In this document: positions 6,636 to 11,966 of the stretch, piece by piece
How positions within the stretch are numbered: position 1 is the first letter of the stretch
Layout: the number at the start of each line of letters is the position of its first letter
Assembly (NCBI GenBank): GCA_030642465.1
Contig: DAOWNS010000030.1
Span: 1 to 11,966, forward strand
DNA: 11,966 nucleotides
Direction: 5' to 3'
Origin: Candidatus Thorarchaeota archaeon
Lineage (GTDB): Archaea; Asgardarchaeota; Thorarchaeia; Thorarchaeales; Thorarchaeaceae
Translations under genes and position numbers: made by a program
Notes under the pieces: generated by a model
Told to the model about the DNA's origin: nothing
Databases searched by the model: none
The model's input: only the letters and a program-made list of their open reading frames with translations

Positions 6636-7028
6636 TTGCTAAATGCGCCAAGCGAAGATGTAACCGAACAGCTCAAAATCATGCTGCGCGATCTCAGTAA
6701 CAGGTCTCCAATTCTGGGAGCTGCGGTATTCTCAGTGGAAGGCTTGCCACTTGTTAGCTACTTCCACGCCAGCGTTGAGGAAGCATCTATTGCTGCAATG
6801 GTAGCGAGCATCCAATCTGTTGGGCAGCTGGCTGTTAGGGAGCTTCGCCAAGGGGACCTGAAAGCGATTATCATACAAGGCACACTTGGTACAATAGTAG
6901 TTATCTCGATTCCGGACACCTACTTGCTTGCGGTGACATCGCCAGAGAACGTCAAGCTCGGGCTTGTTTTCAATGACGCTAAAGTTTACGCCAAAAAGAT
7001 GTCAGCAGTTCTGCGTAGGCTAGTGTGA
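6636..7028 (+). CDS. Roadblock/LC7 domain protein
   Basis: 130 residues, a single-domain protein of typical size. It has the alpha-beta-beta-alpha-beta-beta-beta-alpha pattern of the family: an N-terminal helix, then GAAVFSVEGLPLVSYF, a small-residue helix EEASIAAMVASIQSVGQLAV, the strands DLKAIIIQ, GTIVVISI and YLLAVTS, and a closing helix. Family members (MglB, LAMTOR, dynein light chains) form dimers that bind or regulate small Ras-like GTPases; no GTPase is visible in this window. TTG 6636 must be the start because an in-frame TGA lies at 6621, and GAGAGGG stands about seven bases before it. The stop directly abuts the next gene, implying co-translation with the radical SAM protein. Confidence 0.88.
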   Translation: MLNAPSEDVTEQLKIMLRDLSNRSPILGAAVFSVEGLPLVSYFHASVEEASIAAMVASIQSVGQLAVRELRQGDLKAIIIQGTLGTIVVISIPDTYLLAVTSPENVKLGLVFNDAKVYAKKMSAVLRRLV

Positions 7029-7863
7029 GTGGCTTTCACTATGGGACAGGCGTATCCTTTTGCTCATCATCCATGTTGGTCATGCAATCGTGATGGACTG
7101 TGGGCTAGAATACACTTGCCAGTGGCACCCTCCTGCAACGTGAAATGCGGCTATTGCGACCATCGATTAGATGCTTCCGGTCATATGCCAGTGCCTGGCC
7201 GGTCAAGAAGGGTGATGACTCCAATCCAAGCAATCAAAGTAGCTTCTGACGAGATTGAGAAGGATCCGAATCTGCGCATTGTTGCAATTTCGGGCCCAGG
7301 TGAGCCACTTGCGTGCCCACAAACATTCGAAACTCTACAAGGTGTCAGAGCATTGAATGCTGACATAGAGTTCTGCCTGAGCACTAACGGAGTGCTACTG
7401 GAAGAGAAGACAAAACAACTGGTCGAGCTCGGGGCAAAGACAATCAGTGTGACAATGAGCACTGTGTCCCCAGAAACCGCTTCGCAAATCTATGAATGGG
7501 CGATGATTGATGGCAAGCGGCTAGTGGGACCTAATGGGGAAGAAGGTCATCGATGCACAGCTCAGGGGCATCTCTTCTGCTACCAGATTAGGTGTGTTTG
7601 TTAAGGTGAACTCGATACTCATTCCCGACATGAATGGAGAACAAATGGAGACTCTGGCAAAAGCTTTGAGAAACGCTGGTGCACGTCTTCAAAACATTGT
7701 CCCACTAATACCATTTGACAACATGGTGAATGAGCGACCACCCACGCAGAGTGAGATTCAAGATGTAAGAAACAGAGCTTCTCGCTTCATGGAGCAGTTT
7801 CATCACTGCAAGCAATGCAGAAGTGATGTTGTAGGGATACCCGGCGCAGACCGCATCCTTTAG
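7029..7863 (+). pseudogene. NifB-like radical SAM protein, interrupted by a one-base frameshift
   Basis: Two adjacent frames together encode one NifB-like protein of about 277 residues without the NifX-like tail. The first (7029 to about 7545) has HHPCWSCN, RIHLPVAPSCNVKCGYCD with the SAM-cluster cysteines C36, C40 and C43, SGPGEP, and FCLSTNG. The second (from about 7534) continues QLRGI, VFVKVNSILIPDMN and the C-terminal CKQCRSDVVG. NifB shows the same order. Removing one G at 7536-7539 or at 7545-7546 joins them smoothly (the latter gives GEEVIDAQLRGI); without it the first frame stops at 7604. NifB builds the Fe-S core of nitrogenase cofactor, but the DCVNESRP-like segment is replaced here and no nif genes are nearby, so another substrate is likely. 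The start may be GTG 7029 or ATG 7041. Sequencing error, true decay or programmed shifting are all possible; strong protein conservation after the break favours error or recent mutation. Confidence 0.8.
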
Positions 7864-8687
7864 CTGGAGGCTTTCTGGGCCAAACATCCCACTTCAACTA
7901 ACTTGTTAATCAAGAACCACAAAGCTTGCTGATCGTAGGGTAGTGCTTCAATCACTTGGGTTATTGTCATTGAACCGTCAAAATGGTTCAGCATGTCATC
8001 TACAGGTTTCCCATATTGTGCCTTGATGCTATTCAGAGTTATTTCGGGACATTCTTGGTTCACTAAAATGTCATTGTCAGTGAGTCGCCTCTTGAAATCG
8101 ATCCACTTGTACTTCTGCAACATCGAGAACAATGCTAGAACTTGATTCTCAGGTAAGTCAATCAAGTCCATTATTTCTGCCACAGTTCGTTTGCCGTTTA
8201 TGAAAGCTTCCAACTGCTCCAGCTTGCTGTCGATCGTACCGACTCGAAAAGGCATTATGATGCCCTTCTTATTCGCGGAAGGTACGAGGTCTATGTCAAT
8301 CGTTGAGAATGGAAACTCCATCAATATTTCAAGGGAGAACTCGCGGAATCGTCGAACATCGCCTTCAAACTTCTTGAGCTTGGCTCCATGTTTCTCTTCT
8401 ACATCCTCAAGGATTCTTTGCAACCGTTCACGATACGGCGCTTCGCTAGGCACGGGATCAACAACAAGCAGGACAAGAACTGTTTCTCCAACCTCAATCA
8501 GGATGTCATAAGCCGCTTTTCGAATTGTCCTAATGGGAGTTTTGGCGAAGATTATCACTGCCGTAACAAAACCCGCAATCAAATCAGGGTCAATGGACAT
8601 CTCTTCATAGGGCAGACTGAGTATTGATTCGCCCCCTTCTAGGCGAATCAGTGAGATGTAGCGCACCTTGGATACGTCGAGTGCCAT
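7860..8687 (-). CDS. Longin-like domain protein with two C-terminal winged-helix-like repeats (paralogue 1)
   Basis: 275 residues. Residues 8-125 follow the longin order: strands VRYISLIRLE and SILSLPYE, helix DPDLIAGFVTAVIIFA, strands IRTIRKAAYDILIEV and TVLVLLVVD, then two helices to FSLEILMEF. Two winged-helix-like units follow, about 155-210 (AFINGKRTVAEIMDLIDLP, then a helix ending QKYKWIDF) and about 222-271 (FDGSMTITQVIEALPYDQ, then LINKLVEVGCL). Longin and roadblock folds recruit or regulate small GTPases, and winged helices bind DNA or protein, so a signalling or regulatory role is inferred. No named family is claimed. ATG 8687 follows GGGGTGG. The gene is paralogous to its upstream neighbour and ends tail to tail with the NifB-like gene, overlapping it by 4 bp. 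Confidence 0.8.
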   Translation of the reverse strand: MALDVSKVRYISLIRLEGGESILSLPYEEMSIDPDLIAGFVTAVIIFAKTPIRTIRKAAYDILIEVGETVLVLLVVDPVPSEAPYRERLQRILEDVEEKHGAKLKKFEGDVRRFREFSLEILMEFPFSTIDIDLVPSANKKGIIMPFRVGTIDSKLEQLEAFINGKRTVAEIMDLIDLPENQVLALFSMLQKYKWIDFKRRLTDNDILVNQECPEITLNSIKAQYGKPVDDMLNHFDGSMTITQVIEALPYDQQALWFLINKLVEVGCLAQKASS

Positions 8688-8737
8688 GCTACCACCCCTT
8701 CCTAGTCACTAAATAACCCCCAATGCAAGACCCGTAT

Positions 8738-8756
8738 TTCACATATTTCATGTGAA
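8738..8756. repeat. Palindrome in the leader region of paralogue 1
   Basis: TTCACA-N7-TGTGAA, a perfect 6-bp inverted repeat with a 7-bp spacer in the 110-bp gap between the two longin/winged-helix genes. On the minus strand it overlaps AAATATGTG, the best TATA-like stretch for the 8687 gene, so it could be an operator. It could equally form a small RNA hairpin after the upstream gene. Confidence 0.4.
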
Positions 8757-8797
8757 GGGCACCATAATAGTCTCTTGGCGTCTGAGCTAAGCTAAGA

Positions 8798-9673
8798 TTA
8801 CCCAGTGGACCCGCCTCCTTCACTCGACTGTTCGCTGTAACCCAGCACACCAGCATCAATCAGGTTCTTGGCAATTGTCATAAGAACTTCAAGATCGAAC
8901 GGAACTAGCTCACACACTTGCTCAAGTGTTCTCACTCCATCGCACATTTCCACGAAACCATCTAGTTGATCTCCGTATACGCCAATTAGACGCTTCGGCG
9001 TATTTGTCAGCTTTACAAGTACAGTATCCTTGGTTGCACGGCGAGAAAGCGTGATCCATTTGTATTGGTCCAACATGGAGAATATCGCAGTTAACTCAGC
9101 TTCAGAGTAGCCGGACGATTCCACGATTTCCTTGATGGTTCGTTTCCCATTGATAAAGCCAACAACGGCCTGTATCTTCTTGTTTGCTTCTCCAACGCTC
9201 CAGGGGATTTTTTCTTGGTAATCAGGCATCGCATCTGACTTCTTAGTTAGATTTGGAACGAGCTGCCAATCAAAGCGTCTATACGGGAACACACCAAGGA
9301 TGTCAATCCCGAATTCCCTGAACGGGCGAATATCGCCCCTCCATAGGGTCAGCTGCAGTTCATATTTGGTTTCGAAATCCGCTATGATTCCCTTTAACGC
9401 TTCACGATATGGTTCGTCATCCTCCACTTTGTCGATAATGAGCAACCCTACAACATGATTGCCTTCCTCTATCACGACCACATAACCTTCCTTGATGAAT
9501 GTTCGAAGCTGCTGATTTTCAAAAATCACAATAGCTAAAACAAAGCTGGCAACAAGATCAGGATCGACATTCATCTCTCTAAACGTAATGCCTAAAACTG
9601 GCTCTCCGCCATCTTTTCTGACTAATGAGATGTAGCGAACAATCTCTTCGTTTAGGGGCATGTGGTTCAACAT
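8798..9673 (-). CDS. Longin-like domain protein with two C-terminal winged-helix-like repeats (paralogue 2)
   Basis: 291 residues, the same architecture as the gene downstream of it. Shared anchors in order are VRYISL, GGE, EM-x-DPDL, PYRE, the FREF segment, LVP, INGKRT, FSML-x-YKWI and a C-terminal helix followed by a short strand (DAGVLGYS). The longin-like part spans about 12-130; winged-helix-like units lie at about 168-222 and 232-280. The C-terminal tail is Ser/Gly-rich. Between the longin part and the first winged helix it has about ten extra residues relative to paralogue 1. ATG 9673 has no clear Shine-Dalgarno site but has a TATA-like TTTTATTG about 25 bases upstream, suggesting a leaderless transcript; ATG 9661 is an alternative. 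It starts 34 bp after the DUF2797 gene ends. Role inferred only: GTPase-linked or transcriptional regulation. Confidence 0.8.
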   Translation of the reverse strand: MLNHMPLNEEIVRYISLVRKDGGEPVLGITFREMNVDPDLVASFVLAIVIFENQQLRTFIKEGYVVVIEEGNHVVGLLIIDKVEDDEPYREALKGIIADFETKYELQLTLWRGDIRPFREFGIDILGVFPYRRFDWQLVPNLTKKSDAMPDYQEKIPWSVGEANKKIQAVVGFINGKRTIKEIVESSGYSEAELTAIFSMLDQYKWITLSRRATKDTVLVKLTNTPKRLIGVYGDQLDGFVEMCDGVRTLEQVCELVPFDLEVLMTIAKNLIDAGVLGYSEQSSEGGGSTG

Positions 9674-9692
9674 TGATTCTTTTAACGAATGC

Positions 9693-9702
9693 CCAATAAA
9701 AG
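9693..9702 (-). promoter_or_regulatory. TATA-like box giving a possible leaderless paralogue-2 transcript
   Basis: CTTTTATTGG on the minus strand, centred about 25 bases before ATG 9673, the spacing at which archaeal transcription would begin at the start codon itself. It overlaps the gap and lies just after the DUF2797 stop. Confidence 0.35.
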
Positions 9703-9707
9703 GTTGG

Positions 9708-10601
9708 TCAGATATAGTCCAACAGACCTGACTGGGTTACCATCCTCACAGGTGAATCTGAATCCACTGTGTAACCCACGAGCTGCTTAAGATTTGCAAC
9801 CGTGAAAGCAGAACCGATGCGAGTCACAAGTAGAGACCCCTTCATTCCCACAACGTCGCCCAGTAGCTGCATGCCGTCCATTGGCTCGGATCTCTTGTGC
9901 CATGGAAGAGGTCGTGCAGTGAGTGAATCTAGATTGTAGTACATTGACAAGTCTTCCAATTGCACCTCACGTTCAGGTAGGACTTCCGGGAGCGAGGATA
10001 TGAAGCGTTTAGCCAATTCCTCCGCTCTGGTTAGGTTCAACTGCGTCATTAGACTTGAAATCTTTCTTTGGGTGCGAACCTGCTTAGTTGCACCTCTTCT
10101 ACGACCTATCAGGTCCTCCAGTCGCCTTGCAGCTCTACCGCCCCTTATCTCTGCAAGAACTGCAGCAAAATCCGCACCTTGTTCTACCCACCGCGTCCTG
10201 ACTCGTTTCGTTGTTGAAACTCCAACCTTCAGAGTTTGGTCATTAAAGACTGCTAGATAGACTACATAGTCTGTTTCCTCACACCTCGTTCTACGTTCCT
10301 CAGATGCATTGCATATTCTACCGGTGCATCTGATGCAGGGGTCCATGGAATCAACTGCCGCGCATGAGCCACACCTAACCTGTCTAGGACGACTCGCAAT
10401 ATGCTCTGGGCAGGGTACAAGGCGTCCGGCCTCATTCCTGCTGCCAATGCACATGCGTGGGCCAACGATGGTCCAGGACAGCTTGTCTCCCGGGGATAGA
10501 CGAGTGAACTTGAGAGGTTCTTCCGCCTCCATCCATGATAGCACACCATGTTCGAATGCATTATTCTCGGTGGGCCGCCAAGTCACGTTAACTATGTGCA
10601 T
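9708..10601 (-). CDS. DUF2797 family protein (zinc-binding, GIY-YIG-like segment)
   Basis: 297 residues. An N-terminal beta-rich part (1-50) leads to a cysteine-rich region with MCIG (C51), C64 and RCGSC (C77, C80), CIRC (C89, C92), C97 and C107, likely binding two zinc ions. Next comes YVVYLAVFNDQTLKVGVS and RTRWVEQGADFA, the hallmark of DUF2797, whose strand-helix pattern resembles a GIY-YIG nuclease core. A basic helical stretch (about 160-195, many Arg) may bind nucleic acid. The function of the family is not established as far as I know. ATG 10601 is preferred (GAGAG upstream, 11 bp after the amrS stop); the frame is open to 10652, which would overlap amrS by 40 bp. It lies between amrS and paralogue 2 on one strand. 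Confidence 0.82.
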   Translation of the reverse strand: MHIVNVTWRPTENNAFEHGVLSWMEAEEPLKFTRLSPGDKLSWTIVGPRMCIGSRNEAGRLVPCPEHIASRPRQVRCGSCAAVDSMDPCIRCTGRICNASEERRTRCEETDYVVYLAVFNDQTLKVGVSTTKRVRTRWVEQGADFAAVLAEIRGGRAARRLEDLIGRRRGATKQVRTQRKISSLMTQLNLTRAEELAKRFISSLPEVLPEREVQLEDLSMYYNLDSLTARPLPWHKRSEPMDGMQLLGDVVGMKGSLLVTRIGSAFTVANLKQLVGYTVDSDSPVRMVTQSGLLDYI

Positions 10602-10612
10602 TCGAACAGCTC

Positions 10613-11659
10613 TCAGAAGATTTTGCGGCGGCGGTCGCCATGCCCCATCCACTTGACGCCAGCGATGTTTAGATCTTCATCACAATTGGGACAACGACCG
10701 TTCTTGCTCAGATTGTTTTTCTTCATGTAAACAGACCATCTCTCGACTGCCAAGGTTCCACAACTCGGACAGTAAGTGTTCTCGAAATCATGGCCGGCCA
10801 CATTGCCTGAGTAGACGAATGTGAGACCAGCCGCCTTAGCGACCCTGATATGACGCTCTAAGGCCGATGCTGAGGTCCTTGGCAAGTGAGTCATCTTGTA
10901 CATTGGCGAAAAAGCCGTGAGATGAAAGGGTGTGCGGGGACCTAGATTCTCTACGACCCACTCCGCCAGTGTCTTTGTGTCCGCTTCCATGTCACCGACT
11001 TGAGGAATAATGAGGTTGGTAATCTCAATGAAGACCTCTTTCTCTTTCATCCTCGTCAGCGCGTTGAAGATTGGCTTCACCTTTGGAACGCCCATGTACT
11101 TCTCATAGAATGCCTTGTTCCCACTTCCCTTGAAGTCGACGGTGGCTGCGTCAAGATACGGAGAGATGTAATCTATCGCTTCGGGAGTCATGTAACCGTT
11201 TGTGACAAACGTGTTGTACATCCCCTGTGCGTGGGCTATGCGAGCTGTGTCATGGGCAAGCTCCATGAAGATTGTTGGCTCCGTGTAGGTGTAGCTGAGT
11301 CCCGAGCATTCATACTGTTGCGCAAGCTTCACGATATCTGCGGGCTCCAATCTCTGACCAACAGGAGTTTCTCTTTGAGATGAATGATAATTCAAACAGA
11401 ACTGACAACGGAAATTGCAGGATGATGTGCTAATCGAGAATGGGCTTGACCCTGGAGCGAAATGGAAGAGGGGCTTTTTCTCAATCGGATCAGCAGCCAT
11501 GCCATCTATCAGACCATACACTGTGGTATAGAGCACTCCGTCTTTGAGTTTTCTGACGCGACAGAACCCCGACTCGCCCTCATGAATCACACATCTTCTT
11601 GCGCAGAGGTCACATCGCACGCCTTTCTTGAGCTTGGAATAGAGGACTGCCTCTCTCAT
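10613..11659 (-). CDS. amrS: AmrS-type radical SAM enzyme (AmmeMemoRadiSam system)
   Basis: 348 residues, normal for the family. The N-terminal cysteine segment CDLCARRCVIHEGESGFC (16-33) precedes a pyruvate-formate-lyase-activase-like radical SAM barrel with SSCNFRCQFCLNY, whose C81, C85 and C88 bind the 4Fe-4S cluster, followed by YTYTEPTIF and VTNGYMTPEA. Near the C-terminus CPSC and CPNC pairs form a zinc ribbon, as in other AmrS proteins. Family members are encoded with Memo- and AMMECR1-like proteins, neither of which is seen here. The substrate is not known with certainty. ATG 11659 is chosen because family similarity begins at MREAVLYSKL; GTG 11677 in the same frame is possible. Neither has a good ribosome binding site. 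It is the first gene of a minus-strand run with DUF2797. Confidence 0.88.
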   Translation of the reverse strand: MREAVLYSKLKKGVRCDLCARRCVIHEGESGFCRVRKLKDGVLYTTVYGLIDGMAADPIEKKPLFHFAPGSSPFSISTSSCNFRCQFCLNYHSSQRETPVGQRLEPADIVKLAQQYECSGLSYTYTEPTIFMELAHDTARIAHAQGMYNTFVTNGYMTPEAIDYISPYLDAATVDFKGSGNKAFYEKYMGVPKVKPIFNALTRMKEKEVFIEITNLIIPQVGDMEADTKTLAEWVVENLGPRTPFHLTAFSPMYKMTHLPRTSASALERHIRVAKAAGLTFVYSGNVAGHDFENTYCPSCGTLAVERWSVYMKKNNLSKNGRCPNCDEDLNIAGVKWMGHGDRRRKIF

Positions 11660-11715
11660 CACAAGGAGAGTCCGCACTATTTCTTATGCGTGTTCCGGTG
11701 AGTAGAAAGAAAGAT

Positions 11716-11966
11716 ATGAGAGATACGCCATACGTCAGCATTAGAAGTAACTGCGCAATCTGTGTGGTTTTCCAAATGCCATCACCTAAGAAGTACAAGA
11801 AAATAGCTGGCCTTTTTGAAAGAGCCACCGGCGGCACAGATAGGTTCCTTGACGCATGTTGGAATACGAAGTATCTGGCCACAACAGATCTCGACCGAGC
11901 TAGACACGAGTTCCGCCGCTTAGCAAAGCAAACACTTGCTAGCCAGAACACTGTCATACCTTCAGA
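11716..11966 (+). CDS. Unrecognised protein, N-terminal part (runs off window end)
   Basis: An open plus-strand frame without a stop to the window end, at least 83 residues from ATG 11716. It includes CAICVVFQMPSPKKYKK, LFERATGGTDRFLDACWN and LDRARHEFRRLAKQ, a plausible soluble mixed sequence with a basic helix at the end. ATG 11686 in the same frame would add ten residues; ATG 11776 would remove twenty. GGTGAG at 11697-11702 is rather far (13 bases) from 11716. No family recognised. It is divergent from amrS, with which it would share the 11660-11715 promoter gap. Preferred over the antisense frame across 11610-11957, whose protein is compositionally odd and overlaps the amrS start. Confidence 0.45.
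   Translation, partial: MRDTPYVSIRSNCAICVVFQMPSPKKYKKIAGLFERATGGTDRFLDACWNTKYLATTDLDRARHEFRRLAKQTLASQNTVIPS

Noticed and set aside
7536..7546. Programmed +1 frameshift as the firm explanation of the split NifB-like gene
   Set aside because: No clear stop-codon shift site or stimulating structure is visible at the junction; an extra base in a G/A-rich run is simpler, so it is left as one option only.
11610..11957. Minus-strand open frame of 115 codons upstream of and overlapping the amrS start
   Set aside because: It overlaps amrS in another frame, its protein has an odd composition, and the opposite strand gives a more protein-like frame.

Overview
The window reads as archaeal DNA, most likely from an Asgard archaeon (a Thorarchaeia-like lineage would fit, but this is inference). 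Reasons: archaeal marker families (CDC48 N-domain next to Hsp20, both subunits of a DNA topoisomerase VI, AmrS, DUF2797), a stand-alone roadblock/LC7 protein, two paralogous proteins with a longin-like domain followed by winged helices, TATA-like elements rather than bacterial -35/-10 boxes, and Shine-Dalgarno sites preceding many starts, several of them TTG or GTG. Genes are densely packed on both strands. No rRNA, tRNA, CRISPR array or transposon was seen.

Left part (1-2003). A minus-strand operon, hsp20 then cdc48 (cut by the window edge), fires away from a plus-strand gene for an AN1-zinc-finger/site-2-protease membrane protein. The 290-bp divergent region between them holds a TATA-like box for hsp20 and, around the predicted transcription start, an unusual pair of direct repeats framing a perfect inverted repeat. 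This is a good candidate for a stress-response operator.

Central plus-strand block (2085-7863). Topoisomerase VI B and A subunits lie 12 bp apart. They are followed by a coiled-coil/winged-helix protein and then a PD-(D/E)XK nuclease-like protein, all closely spaced. The A subunit has a variant Toprim motif (Asp-Met-Ser in place of Asp-x-Asp) and the B subunit a variant ATP-lid motif. Together these four genes look like a DNA cleavage/processing cassette and are the best candidate here for an undescribed system. Downstream, a roadblock/LC7 gene abuts a NifB-like radical SAM gene that carries a one-base frameshift near 7536-7546.

Right part (7860-11677, minus strand). In transcription order: amrS-type radical SAM enzyme, DUF2797 zinc/GIY-YIG-like protein, and two tandem longin-plus-tandem-winged-helix paralogues. 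The last of these ends tail to tail with the NifB-like gene, with a 4-bp overlap. A palindrome with the same 6-7-6 geometry as the hsp20 one lies upstream of the distal paralogue. At the right edge an unrecognised open frame runs out of the window on the plus strand, divergent from amrS.
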